Assembly: GCA_019075905.1 (NCBI GenBank)
Contig: JAGXAM010000012.1
Span: 1 to 64,000 of the forward strand
Reading direction: 5' to 3'
Length of the DNA stretch: 64,000 nt
From: Hyphomicrobiales bacterium
GTDB taxonomy: Bacteria > Pseudomonadota > Alphaproteobacteria > Rhizobiales > Beijerinckiaceae
The notes beneath the pieces were generated by a model. It was not told the origin of the DNA and did not search any database. It saw nothing but the letters and a program-made list of their open reading frames with translations. This document shows, piece after piece, positions 52,119 to 60,814 of this stretch (position 1 is its first letter; each line of letters starts with the position of its first letter). The translations under genes were made by a program, and so were the position numbers.

Positions 52119-53320
52119 GGCAGTTTGCATCTGGTTTCTGGCTTGTCGAAGCCCAGAGTGTCGAGAGTCGACACCGGGTTCAGGAAGCCCTTCTGAGGCG
52201 AGGCCGAGACGACCATGCGGCCATCGCTGAGCAGGATGGGCTGGCGCAATTGCTGGTCCCAGGAGCGCAGGCTGAGCGGCACACCCTTGTAATCGGCAAT
52301 GTCGAATTTTGGCGAGATCATCAGCGCGCGCAATTTCGCCGGGTCGGCGGTATTGAGCTTTGACACCGCCTGACCAATCATGCGTCCGGCGACCCAGGCC
52401 TCGTTGTCATGCTCGGTCATGCTGCGGTGGAATTTCGCGGCAAAGCGGTTTTGCATCTGCGCCGCGCCCCAGGCCTCGTGGGAGAAATCCCAGGTCTTTG
52501 GCTCAAGGCCGCCGGAACCGGCCACGGGGCGCGGATCCCAGGTGGTGTAGGGCAGATAGGAAGCAAAGACATGGCTTTCGTCGGCGGCTACCAGCACGTC
52601 ATAGGCGGGCATTTGCTGGGTGAACAAGCCCATGAGCTGCGAGGTCTGGACGAGGCCTGAATCCGAGCGCCGGCCGCCGCCCTTGTCGACAAAGGTGCGC
52701 GTGCCCACGATATTGGCACCGAATTTTTTGGCTGAAGCCAGGTAATCAGCGGCAAGGAGCGCATCTTTCTTGTGCGAGCCCTTGACGAGGAACCAGTGCG
52801 GCCATTGCTTGACGATCAGATATTGCGCCACGGCGTCAGTGAGCATCTGGCGCTCGGGCGCGACATGGATGATGTTGGCGCGGCAATCCTGCTCGCGCAG
52901 GTTGTCGGCCTCGGATGTGGCATTGAAAAACAGCATGTCACTGGCGGCGCTGGCGCTGGCCACTTTCAGCAGGTCCGCGGCGTGAAGATCGGTGATGACC
53001 AGATGGACGCCCTTGGCGGCCAGATCCTGCAAGGCCGGCAGCGGGTCGCCATGGCGCGCCACCGGTTCATCGACCAGTTCAAATGACTGGTTCAAAAATG
53101 TGCCAGTGGTGTTGTCATCATCAATCGCCATTCTGGCGCCTGCCAGCGTGTCGTCAGCCGGCGGCACATCCATGATCGAGATGGTGTCCTTGGTGTGCGG
53201 CATGCGGATCAGGCCGATCTTGATGTGCAGCACCGGGCCGGCGGCCCTGGCAACTGGTGCGAGGTTCATCACGGCGGCCGACATGGCCAGAGGTACCAGC
53301 CAGTTTTGTGCACACCGCAT
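52115..53320 (-). CDS. Periplasmic binding protein of the PQQ-alcohol ABC system
   Basis: This 401-residue precursor has a signal peptide (MRCAQNWLVPLAMSAAVMNL ... ARAAGPV). Its binding fold has KIGLIRMPHTKDTISIMDVP, the pattern of the substrate-binding protein in PQQ-dependent alcohol dehydrogenase ABC systems, then GARMAIDDDNTTGTFLNQSF and LIVKQWPHWFLVKGSHKKDA. CAGGAG lies seven bases before ATG 53320. It is first in the operon. What it senses or carries is not known. The absence of pqq or alcohol dehydrogenase genes nearby is notable. Confidence 0.88.
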   Translation of the reverse strand: MRCAQNWLVPLAMSAAVMNLAPVARAAGPVLHIKIGLIRMPHTKDTISIMDVPPADDTLAGARMAIDDDNTTGTFLNQSFELVDEPVARHGDPLPALQDLAAKGVHLVITDLHAADLLKVASASAASDMLFFNATSEADNLREQDCRANIIHVAPERQMLTDAVAQYLIVKQWPHWFLVKGSHKKDALLAADYLASAKKFGANIVGTRTFVDKGGGRRSDSGLVQTSQLMGLFTQQMPAYDVLVAADESHVFASYLPYTTWDPRPVAGSGGLEPKTWDFSHEAWGAAQMQNRFAAKFHRSMTEHDNEAWVAGRMIGQAVSKLNTADPAKLRALMISPKFDIADYKGVPLSLRSWDQQLRQPILLSDGRMVVSASPQKGFLNPVSTLDTLGFDKPETRCKLP

Positions 53321-53451
53321 TGAAAACTCCTGAAACCCCGCGAAACCTGATCGTTCTGCCACTTTGCCCCCGGGCCGGGGGCTTGGCAAGCGGCCTCGCC
53401 GCGCTCCACGGTCTCAGGTTGCTGGGGACAATTGTTAATCGATCGTTACCG

Positions 53452-53644
53452 GACTCTTGCGCCCGAATCAGCGGCTGGTGTAACAGGATGATCAACGGCG
53501 ATGACGTGTTGTCGCCAGCTTCAAAGTCAAGCGTGCGGGCGTAATCGACTCCGGAATTCCCGGAGGGGCGAAGTTGTGAATCTTCGGCTGAAAGGCCGGA
53601 AATCGCGCAATTGGCTCCACGAGAGCGATGACTCGGCTCGAGTC
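53452..53644 (+). promoter_or_regulatory. gcrA promoter region with six GANTC sites
   Basis: GANTC, the CcrM methylation site, occurs at 53452, 53465, 53547, 53578, 53630 and 53640, with another at 53689 just inside the gene. By chance about one per 256 bases would be expected. The last two are a symmetric pair (GACTC-N5-GAGTC). No other gene was seen in 53321-53662. Confidence 0.7.
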
Positions 53645-53662
53645 ACGAAAGGAAATGCGGCA

Positions 53663-54187
53663 ATGTCCTGGACCGAAGAACGAATTGAGACTCTGCGCAC
53701 CATGTGGGCGGCACGCCACAGCGCCAAGACCATTGCTGGGGTGCTGGGCGAGGGTGTCACCCGCAATGCCGTGATCGGCAAAATTCACCGCCTCGGCCTG
53801 TCCGAGCGCACCAAGGCCGACGAGGAGGGTCTGGTGAAGGCCAAGCCTGCGCCGATGGCGCGCAAGGCGCAGCATGCCATGCCGACCATCCAAGGCAATA
53901 CCGTGCTGGCGCCGATAGCAGAAGTGCAGGCGCAGACATTGCCGCAGACGCATGTGCGTCTGGTCGAGAGCGTGGTCGTGCCGATGTGCGAAAGCATTTC
54001 CATCATGGAATTGCGCGAAACCACCTGTCGCTGGCCGCTGGGCGATCCGATGACGGCCGATTTCAGCTATTGCGGCGCCAAATCGCCGTTTGGCGGCGGG
54101 CCTTATTGTGCCGCGCATGCACGGATTGCCTATCAACCGGCACAGGAGCGGCGCCGCGAGCGCAGCGCCCGCCAGGCTCAGGGCTGA
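53663..54187 (+). CDS. gcrA: GcrA cell cycle regulator
   Basis: GcrA binds sigma-70 RNA polymerase and CcrM-methylated GANTC promoters to drive S-phase genes in alphaproteobacteria. The 174-residue protein has the N-terminal DNA-binding helix-turn-helix (SWTEERIETLRTMWAARHSA, TRNAVIGKIHRLGLSER). The C-terminal sigma-interacting region (SISIMELRETTCRWPLGDP, FSYCGAKSPFGGGPYCAAHA) has conserved cysteines. AAGGAA precedes ATG 53663. The promoter carries six GANTC sites, consistent with methylation-sensitive control. Confidence 0.95.
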   Translation: MSWTEERIETLRTMWAARHSAKTIAGVLGEGVTRNAVIGKIHRLGLSERTKADEEGLVKAKPAPMARKAQHAMPTIQGNTVLAPIAEVQAQTLPQTHVRLVESVVVPMCESISIMELRETTCRWPLGDPMTADFSYCGAKSPFGGGPYCAAHARIAYQPAQERRRERSARQAQG

Positions 54188-55401
54188 GGGCCGGCATCAA
54201 GCCAGCGCGCCGCCGCATGGCCGGCCCTGGCACCGGTGGCAAAGCAGGCCTGTAGCAGATAGCCGCCGGTCGGGGCGTCCCAGTCGAGCATTTCGCCGGC
54301 GACAAAGACGCCCGGCAGGGCCTTGAGCATCAGCTCATCATTGATGGCCGAGGTTTTGACGCCACCGGCGGTGGAAATCGCCCGGTCGAGGCCGGTGGTG
54401 GCATGTGCCGTCAGCGGCAGATGCTTGGCGAGGGTGACAAGGGCGGCGGGTGACAGGCTGCCGAGGCTGGGCGCGGCTTCGCGCATGAGCGCCTGGGCCG
54501 CCGATGTGAAGCCGGCCTTGCGCAATTTTGTTGCCAGTGAGGCCCCGGCGCCGGAGCGGGCGAGCCGCCGCGTCAGTTCGGCGGCGCTCTGGTCGGGGCG
54601 CAAATCCAGCCACAGCGGCGCGGGATGGCCTTGGCGCAAGGCGGCGCGAAGGATCGGCCCGAGGGCATAGACCGGCCCGCCTTCGAGGCCGGAAGCGGTG
54701 ACGACGAGTTCGCCCCGCAAGCTTTTGCCGCCAGCCTGAACCGTGATGTTTTTCAACAAACTGCCGGCAAAGCGGGCTTGAAAATACGCACTCCAGGCGA
54801 TGACGAGGCCGCAATTGGCCGGCTCCAGCGTGGCAATGTCGATGGCATGGGTCTTGAGCAGTTCGACAAAATTGCCGTCGGCCCCCAGCCGGGGCCAACT
54901 GGCGCCGCCCATGGCGAGAACGATGGCATCGGCGGCGATGTCGCCGGGCGTGCCATCGGCCCTGCGGCCGTGCAGCACCAGCCCGGCGTCGAGCCCGGTG
55001 ACGTGATGGCGGGTCTGCACCGTGACCCCGAGATTGCCGAGCCGCGCCAGCCACAGACGCAGCAGGGGCGAGGATTTCATGGCCTCGGGAAAGATGCGGC
55101 CGCTCGAACCCACAAAGGTCGGCTGACCTAGATCCGCGGCAAATGCACGCAGCGCATCGGGCGGAAAGGCGCGAATGGCCGCCGCCAGCCAGGCATCGCC
55201 CTGATAGCGGCCGAGAAATTGGTCGAGCGCCTCGCCATGGGTCAGATTGAGGCCGCCGCGTCCGGCCATCAGCAATTTGCGGCCGACCTGCGGCATGCGC
55301 TCCAGCAGCGTCACGCGATGTCCGGCCCGCGCCATGACTTCTGCGGCCATCAGCCCGGCAGGCCCGCCACCCACCACCACGCCATGTCGCCGCGTCACCA
55401 A
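54178..55401 (-). CDS. BaiN/HI0933-family flavoprotein (NAD(P)/FAD-dependent oxidoreductase)
   Basis: This FAD-binding protein, 407 residues, belongs to the BaiN/YhiN group, with GVVVGGGPAGLMAAEVMARA at the start. It has GRKLLMAGRGGLNLTH, the AMGGASWPRLGADG region and the C-terminal GVKTSAINDELMLKALPGVF then GEMLDWDAPTGGYLLQ. Physiological substrate unknown. The start is TTG 55401 or GTG 55398 (AAGGAA upstream of both). Its 3' end overlaps gcrA by ten bases. Confidence 0.88.
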   Translation of the reverse strand: MVTRRHGVVVGGGPAGLMAAEVMARAGHRVTLLERMPQVGRKLLMAGRGGLNLTHGEALDQFLGRYQGDAWLAAAIRAFPPDALRAFAADLGQPTFVGSSGRIFPEAMKSSPLLRLWLARLGNLGVTVQTRHHVTGLDAGLVLHGRRADGTPGDIAADAIVLAMGGASWPRLGADGNFVELLKTHAIDIATLEPANCGLVIAWSAYFQARFAGSLLKNITVQAGGKSLRGELVVTASGLEGGPVYALGPILRAALRQGHPAPLWLDLRPDQSAAELTRRLARSGAGASLATKLRKAGFTSAAQALMREAAPSLGSLSPAALVTLAKHLPLTAHATTGLDRAISTAGGVKTSAINDELMLKALPGVFVAGEMLDWDAPTGGYLLQACFATGARAGHAAARWLDAGPQP

Positions 55402-55457
55402 ACCAGCTTTCCTTTTCCTGAACCGGATCGCCTTACTACGAAGGCAGCACCCATGAC

Positions 55458-55489
55458 AAAAAAGCGGCCCCGCCTTCTGGCGGAGCCGC
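55458..55489 (-). terminator. Intrinsic terminator after the Flp pilin gene
   Basis: GCGGC-C-CCGCC / GGCGG-A-GCCGC (loop TTCT, 55464-55489) is followed on the minus strand by six T (55458-55463). It ends the pilin transcript before the flavoprotein gene. Confidence 0.85.
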
Positions 55490-55538
55490 GATCGTCTCTT
55501 CGAGCGGGCTTATCGCGCCCGCTCCAGCAATCAAAGCA

Positions 55539-55700
55539 TCAGATGTTGGAAGCGATGCTGTTGAAGGTGTTGGTCAGGTTCTTGCCGAGGGTGGTGATGG
55601 CAGTGATGATGACCACGGAAATGAGGGCGGCGATCAGGCCGTACTCGATGGCGGTTGCGCCTGATTCATTCTTGGCAAACCGCGAAACAAGATTCTTCAT
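55539..55700 (-). CDS. Flp family type IVb pilin
   Basis: This 53-residue prepilin has a basic leader (MKNLVSRFAKNESG) and the type IVb processing site and helix ATAIEYGLIAALISVVIITA, cleaved after Gly14 by a TadV-like peptidase. The C-terminus is short (LGKNLTNTFNSIASNI). AGGAG lies seven bases before ATG 55700. No tad/cpa assembly genes are in the window, so it must use a machinery encoded elsewhere, or it is a spare copy. A strong terminator and separate promoter suggest high expression. Confidence 0.93.
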   Translation of the reverse strand: MKNLVSRFAKNESGATAIEYGLIAALISVVIITAITTLGKNLTNTFNSIASNI

Positions 55701-56031
55701 GATATTGCTCCTGTTGACTGACTGGCCCGGCAAACCGCTTGCTCCTTGGCTCGCTTGGGTAAGGGCAAATTAGCCGCCAGTTGTTTCAAGGCTGTTAATG
55801 GCGACATTCAAACATCTGACTATTGGGAATGCTGGTCTTTTTGGTAAAGACTTGGTTTAGAGGGGCAGCGGCACCGCTGGCCGTCAAGGTGCGGGGTCGG
55901 CCGCGGGACGCCGCAAGCATCCGGGAATGCAGGTTTTGGGGCGGGGAATTGACATGCACGCTTTTGGTGGCAGCGCCTAGTAATTAAGTCTATAGCCACT
56001 CCAACAAGAACCAGATGGCGGAGCCAGGATC
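55701..56031. other. Intergenic region between the Flp pilin and edd
   Basis: Divergent promoters are expected here. I see one perfect dyad (GTCTTT-N5-AAAGAC, 55835-55851) and a TTGACA near 55949, but no well-spaced -10 box. No gene was found. Confidence 0.4.
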
Positions 56032-57846
56032 ATGACCCTTCACGCACGCATTGCCGATGTCACCGAAACGATCGTGCGGCGCAGCGCGACCCAGCGGCGG
56101 CGCTATTTGCAGGCGATTGACGAGGCCGCAGCCAAGGGTCCGCGCCGTGGCCGGCTGGGCTGCGCCAATCTCGCCCATGGCTTTGCCGCCTGCGGCCCGG
56201 CTGACAAGGCGGCGCTGGCAGGCACCGATGTCGCCAATCTCGCCATTGTCACCGCCTATAATGACATGCTCTCGGCGCATCAGCCGTTCGAGCGCTTTCC
56301 CGATCTCATCCGCGCTGCGGCGCGGGCCGTTGGCGGGGTGGCGCAGGTGGCGGGCGGCGTGCCAGCCATGTGCGATGGCGTCACGCAGGGCGAGGCCGGC
56401 ATGGAATTGTCGCTGTTCTCGCGCGATGTCATTGCCCTGTCGACCGCCGTGGCGCTGTCGCACCAGATGTTCGACGCGGCGGTCTATCTTGGTGTCTGCG
56501 ACAAGATCGTGCCCGGCCTCGTCATCGGTGCCTTGTCTTTCGGGCATTTGCCGGCGGTTTTCATTCCGGCAGGGCCGATGACCTCCGGCCTGCCCAATGA
56601 CCAGAAATCCAAAACCCGCCAGCTTTATGCCGAGGGCAAGGTTGACCGCGCCGCCTTGCTGGAGTCGGAATCGCAATCCTACCACGGCCCCGGCACCTGC
56701 ACGTTCTACGGCACTGCCAATTCCAACCAGATGCTGATGGAAATCATGGGCCTGCATATGCCCGGCGCCAGCTTCATCAACCCCAACACGCCGCTGCGCG
56801 ATGCGCTGACCACCGAGGCCGCCAAACGGGCGTTGGCGATTACGGCGGCTGGCAACGAATATACCCCGATCGGCCGCATGATCGACGAGCGGGCGATCGT
56901 CAATGGTGTCGTCGGCCTGCATGCCACCGGCGGTTCGACCAACCACACCATGCATCTGGTCGCCATGGCCAAGGCGGCTGGCATCACCCTGACATGGGAT
57001 GATTTTGCGGCGCTGGCCGAAGTGGTGCCGCTGCTGACGCGGATCTACCCCAATGGTTCGGCCGATGTGAACCATTTCAATGCCGCCGGTGGCATGGGCT
57101 CGCTGATGGCCGAATTGCTGGATGGAGGGCTGCTGCACGATGATGTGACCACGGTTTTCGGCAAGGGGCTTGATGCCTACCGGATCGAGGCGAAGCTTGC
57201 GGGCGATGGCAGCATCCTGCGCGAGGCCGCGCCCCGGCCCGCCGCCGATGCGCCGGTGCTGCGGCCGGTGAGCCACCCGTTCCAGCCCAATGGCGGCCTG
57301 AAAACGCTGGATGGCAATATCGGCCGCGCCGTGATCAAGACCTCGGCGATCGACCCGAAGCGGCATATTGTCGAGGCACCGGCCCGGATTTTCCATGATC
57401 AGGCGGAATTGCAGGCGGCGTTCAAGGCCGGCAGCCTGACCGGCGATTTTATTGCCGTCGTGCGCTTTCAGGGGCCGCGGGCCAATGGCATGCCGGAATT
57501 GCACAAGCTGACACCGACCCTCGGCATCCTGCAGGATCGCGGCCAGAAAGTGGCGCTGATCACCGACGGGCGCATGTCGGGGGCTTCGGGCAAGGTGCCG
57601 GCCGCCATTCACCTGACGCCTGAAGCGGAAATGGGCGGGGCCATCGCCAAAATCCGCGAGGGCGACATGATCCGGCTCGATGCGGTTGCCGGGCGTCTCG
57701 ACGTGCTTGTGGCGCATGACGAATGGGCGGCGCGCGCGCCGGTCACGGCCGATCTCTCAGCCAGCCATACCGGCATCGGCCGTGATCTGTTCGCCAGCTT
57801 CCGCAAGGTTGTTGCGAGCGCGGATGCCGGCGCCAGTATTTTTTGA
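56032..57846 (+). CDS. edd: Phosphogluconate dehydratase
   Basis: Edd dehydrates 6-phosphogluconate to 2-keto-3-deoxy-6-phosphogluconate, the first committed step of the Entner-Doudoroff pathway. The 604-residue protein is of the IlvD/Edd family with Fe-S and substrate motifs [58 protein letters not shown] and [15 protein letters not shown], and the end [19 protein letters not shown]. Its length and the [10 protein letters not shown] motif favour Edd over dihydroxyacid dehydratase. The usual partner eda is not adjacent. Confidence 0.95.
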   Translation: MTLHARIADVTETIVRRSATQRRRYLQAIDEAAAKGPRRGRLGCANLAHGFAACGPADKAALAGTDVANLAIVTAYNDMLSAHQPFERFPDLIRAAARAVGGVAQVAGGVPAMCDGVTQGEAGMELSLFSRDVIALSTAVALSHQMFDAAVYLGVCDKIVPGLVIGALSFGHLPAVFIPAGPMTSGLPNDQKSKTRQLYAEGKVDRAALLESESQSYHGPGTCTFYGTANSNQMLMEIMGLHMPGASFINPNTPLRDALTTEAAKRALAITAAGNEYTPIGRMIDERAIVNGVVGLHATGGSTNHTMHLVAMAKAAGITLTWDDFAALAEVVPLLTRIYPNGSADVNHFNAAGGMGSLMAELLDGGLLHDDVTTVFGKGLDAYRIEAKLAGDGSILREAAPRPAADAPVLRPVSHPFQPNGGLKTLDGNIGRAVIKTSAIDPKRHIVEAPARIFHDQAELQAAFKAGSLTGDFIAVVRFQGPRANGMPELHKLTPTLGILQDRGQKVALITDGRMSGASGKVPAAIHLTPEAEMGGAIAKIREGDMIRLDAVAGRLDVLVAHDEWAARAPVTADLSASHTGIGRDLFASFRKVVASADAGASIF

Positions 57847-57860
57847 GGTGGGGCGGCGGG

Positions 57861-58466
57861 TCAGCTCTTGCCCATCTTGTCGAGACGGCGCTGCATCTCG
57901 GAGAGTTCGCGGCGCATGGTTTCGAGGTCATCGGGCGGTGCGGGCGGCGCGGGGGTCGCTGGCGGCGGCGCGAAAGGATTGAGCATGGCGAGGGCCTGGC
58001 TGAACATGCTCATGTTCTTGCGGGCCTGCTCTTCGAGCGAGGCGAACATCGGCAGGGTCGGCTCGCCAAGCTTGCCGCCAATCATGAATTTGGCCATCTG
58101 GTCGCGGTATTTCTGCTGTTCGCCCACCAGTTTGGAGAATGTGAATTCAAGATAGCTCGGCACGATCACCTGCATCTGGTCGCCGTAAAAGCCGATGAGC
58201 TGGCGCAGGAAATTGGTGGGCAGCAGATTTTGGCCGGTCTTGCCTTCCTGCTCGAAGATGATCTGGGTGAGAACGGCGCGGGTGATGTCTTCCGAGGTCT
58301 TGGCGTCCTGCACCACGAATTCCTCGCCGCGCTTGACCATGCCGGCGAGGTCTTCCAGCGTCACATAGACACTTGAGCCGGTGTTGTAGAGCCGCCGGTT
58401 GGCGTATTTCTTGATGACAAGCGCAGGCTTTTCCTGCGTCGTGTCCTGCGCTGATTTTTGCGCCAT
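57861..58466 (-). CDS. phaR: Polyhydroxyalkanoate synthesis repressor PhaR
   Basis: PhaR represses phasin and PHA genes when no granules are present. The 201-residue protein has the N-terminal DNA-binding domain (VIKKYANRRLYNTGSSVYVT ... LEDLAGMVKRGEEFVVQDAKT), then the PHB-binding accumulation-regulator region (LLPTNFLRQLIGFYGDQMQ). A Pro/Ala-rich linker and a short coiled coil (LETMRRELSEMQRRLDKMG) end it. ATG 58466 has AAGGA upstream; the longer frame is not conserved-looking. It indicates that the organism stores PHA. phaABC genes are not in the window. Confidence 0.93.
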   Translation of the reverse strand: MAQKSAQDTTQEKPALVIKKYANRRLYNTGSSVYVTLEDLAGMVKRGEEFVVQDAKTSEDITRAVLTQIIFEQEGKTGQNLLPTNFLRQLIGFYGDQMQVIVPSYLEFTFSKLVGEQQKYRDQMAKFMIGGKLGEPTLPMFASLEEQARKNMSMFSQALAMLNPFAPPPATPAPPAPPDDLETMRRELSEMQRRLDKMGKS

Positions 58467-58526
58467 GGTGTCACCATCCTTATGAGTAGCGCTCCATACT
58501 AGCGCAAAGTTTACAAGCCGCAATCT

Positions 58527-58988
58527 TCATGCCGATGGCGGCGACGGGGCCGCGGTGACCGCCAGCGGGGCAAGCAGGCGGCGCACCGGATCCGGCACCG
58601 GCACCGGCCGGCCGGAATGCCGGTTGACATAAACATGGGTATAGCGCGCCAGCGCCGCCGAGGCCGGAGCCTGCGGCGCGAAGGCACCGAGGCGGTAGGT
58701 TACCGAGGACGTGCCAAGGTTCACGAGGCTGAGGCCGATCTCGACGTCCTCGGGATATTTCAGCGAGGCGAACCAGGTGCAGTTGCTCTCGACCACAAGG
58801 CCGATTTCGACGCTGGTGACTGGATCGAGCGCGCCGCCCTCGATCAGCAGGCGGTTCACGGCGGCGTCAAAATAATGATGGTAAAGCGCATTATTGACGT
58901 GGCCATAGGCATCATTATCGCTCCAGCGGGTGGAAAACCGCATGAACAGCGGGAATTCGGCGCGCAGGGCGGCAGTCGGGCGGGTCAT
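58527..58988 (-). CDS. Hot-dog acyl-CoA thioesterase (4-hydroxybenzoyl-CoA type)
   Basis: This hot-dog fold thioesterase of the YbgC/4HBT family, 153 residues, has RWSDNDAYGHVNNALYHHYF with the catalytic Asp/His region and VVESNCTWFASLKYPEDVEI. Substrate not defined. ATG 58988 overlaps the methyltransferase stop (ATGA), so the pair is cotranscribed. The C-terminus is Pro-rich and probably disordered. Confidence 0.88.
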   Translation of the reverse strand: MTRPTAALRAEFPLFMRFSTRWSDNDAYGHVNNALYHHYFDAAVNRLLIEGGALDPVTSVEIGLVVESNCTWFASLKYPEDVEIGLSLVNLGTSSVTYRLGAFAPQAPASAALARYTHVYVNRHSGRPVPVPDPVRRLLAPLAVTAAPSPPSA

Positions 58989-59854
58989 TCGGGTTTGATC
59001 TCCCGGGTTTTGAGCGCATCGGCAAGGCGCATTTTGGCCGTGCCGGGCGCAAGGGGTTTTTGCTGGCTGGCATGGGGCGCCCAGCCGGACATCCAGATCC
59101 AGTCGAAGCTGGCGCGGATCTTGCCGTCGGCATCGCTGAAGCGTTCAGCATAAAGCGCGGCGGCGCGCAGAAACAGGGCGCGGCTGGCGGGCTTGCGAGC
59201 GCGCTCGCACAGGGGGTTGGTGGCGCCCATGGCCCGCAGGTCGGCCAGCAGCGCCAGCATCGAAGGGTAGCGCACGGTGATGCGTTCAAGATCGACCACC
59301 GGCAATGCAAAGCCGGCGCGCTGCGCCAGGGCGCCGATGCTGCGCACATCGGCAAAGGGGATGATCCGCGGGCTGGCACCGCCGGTCAGCCCGGTCTCGG
59401 CCTCGGTCAGGCAGGCGCGCAATTCATAAAGGGTGTCGCCGCCGGCAAGGCAACATATGAACAGGCCGTCGGGTTTCAGCGCACGCCTGACCTGCGCGAA
59501 CAGTCCGGGGACATCATTGGCAAATTGCAGGGCGGCCACCGAGGTGACGAGATCGAGGCTTTCGGGTGCCAGCTCCAGATCCTCGCCGGTGAGAAGGCGG
59601 CCGGGCAGGGGCGCGGCGAGAGCGGCGAGCGGTGCCAGATGTTGCGCCTGCATCGAGGTGCGCAGGCGCAGGGTCACGTCCGGTGACGGGGTGGCAATGT
59701 CGGCGGCGAGGGTGAATTGCCGCTTGACCAGCGACAGTCGCTCGATCAGGTCCTCGATCAGGCGGTCGACGAGGAAACTCGCCATGCCAGTGGCTTGGGC
59801 GCGCGCCAGTCGCTGCCTGATCAGATCGCCATCAAAGATTTGCGGGGGTTCCAT
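58985..59854 (-). CDS. SAM-dependent methyltransferase-fold protein, NDUFAF5/BioC-like
   Basis: This 289-residue class I methyltransferase-fold protein has FDGDLIRQRLARAQATGMAS and FLVDRLIEDLIERLSLVKRQ. This opening is shared with alphaproteobacterial homologues of NDUFAF5, which hydroxylates an arginine of complex I subunit NDUFS7. DLVTSVAALQFANDVPGLFA and LFICCLAGGDTLYELRACLT follow. The usual GxGxG SAM loop is poor. ATG 59854. It overlaps the thioesterase gene. BioC-like activity is an alternative. Confidence 0.8.
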   Translation of the reverse strand: MEPPQIFDGDLIRQRLARAQATGMASFLVDRLIEDLIERLSLVKRQFTLAADIATPSPDVTLRLRTSMQAQHLAPLAALAAPLPGRLLTGEDLELAPESLDLVTSVAALQFANDVPGLFAQVRRALKPDGLFICCLAGGDTLYELRACLTEAETGLTGGASPRIIPFADVRSIGALAQRAGFALPVVDLERITVRYPSMLALLADLRAMGATNPLCERARKPASRALFLRAAALYAERFSDADGKIRASFDWIWMSGWAPHASQQKPLAPGTAKMRLADALKTREIKPE

Positions 59855-59914
59855 CGCCTTCCTATCGCCGAGCGCCAGGCTGGCGTCAACGAGGCGGATG
59901 GCACCCCGGCAAGC

Positions 59915-60442
59915 TCAGGAGCGGCCGCCGGTATGCAGCACGATGACGGCGCGGCGGTTCTGCGACCAGCAGGAGATATTGTTGCAGGTCGCGACCGGGC
60001 GCTCCTTGCCATAGGAAATGGTGTTCATGCGCGAGGCGGAAATACCGCGCGAAATCAGGTAGGTCTTCACATTCTGGGCGCGGCTGGCACCAAGCTGGAA
60101 GTTATATTCGCGGGTGCCGCGCTCGTCGGCATGGCCCTCGATGGTGAAATGGTACTGGCTGTAGCGGCTGAGCCAGGCAGCCTGCTTGTTCAGGGTGTTG
60201 ATGTCGGCAGGCGTGAACTGGACCGAATCCGTGTCGAAGAAGACGCGATCACCGACATTGGCGACAAAGTCCTTGGTGCTGCCGGGCGCGGCGAGGCCGG
60301 AATTGTTGATGCCGCCATTAAGGCCGCCATTGTCACCGGCATCCTTCACGGTGCGCGAGCAGGCTGCCATGGCCAGTGCCGCTGTCAGCGCCACCGCCAA
60401 GCGTGCCGAACGCGCGCCGTTGATCGTCATAGTCTGGAACAT
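59915..60442 (-). CDS. pal: Peptidoglycan-associated lipoprotein Pal
   Basis: Pal tethers the outer membrane to peptidoglycan as part of the Tol-Pal system. The 175-residue precursor has a signal with lipobox MAAC, a short Gly/Asn-rich linker and the OmpA-like domain (FTIEGHADERGTREYNFQLG, ASRAQNVKTYLISRGI, SYGKERPVA). A Cys pair lies near the end (CNNISCWSQNRRA). The start is ATG 60442 or, four codons in, ATG 60430. The tol genes that usually precede pal are not upstream, so pal stands alone here. Confidence 0.93.
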   Translation of the reverse strand: MFQTMTINGARSARLAVALTAALAMAACSRTVKDAGDNGGLNGGINNSGLAAPGSTKDFVANVGDRVFFDTDSVQFTPADINTLNKQAAWLSRYSQYHFTIEGHADERGTREYNFQLGASRAQNVKTYLISRGISASRMNTISYGKERPVATCNNISCWSQNRRAVIVLHTGGRS

Positions 60443-60521
60443 TCTTCAACTCCTGGGTAGTTCAGTGTCAGGTGAAAGTGCAGCCCTTGGCCCCGAAGAA
60501 CGGGTAAAGCGCGAAGGTTAA

Positions 60522-60594
60522 ATCAAGGTTCTGTCAACCTTGATGAACCCTTGCGAAACTGGCTTGAATCTCCGCAAATCGTGATTATGGTTAA
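60522..60594. promoter_or_regulatory. Inverted repeat and CtrA-like half site in the pal-trcR intergenic region
   Basis: ATCAAGGTT-N5-AACCTTGAT (60522-60544) is a perfect 9-bp dyad 80 bases upstream of pal. ATGGTTAA (60587-60594), read on the minus strand as TTAACCAT, equals the half-site reported for CtrA. No gene was seen between pal and 60815. Confidence 0.45.
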
Positions 60595-60814
60595 CCGAAG
60601 GTTCATGGCGGCAATGCGGCACGCAGGTGTTGTCTTGCCAATTTTGCTGCACCAGCGCGCGATTGTCTCAAGCTTTTGGTTGCCTTGCCGGGCGTTGCGG
60701 CGTATAGCCGGGTCTCCCCGTCATGGATGAAAAGTTTGAGGCCCTGATGCGGCGCGATCCGGGGCAAGTATCTCCACGCGCATCACGTCCGGCCTGAAAC
60801 TGGAGCCGATAGAG

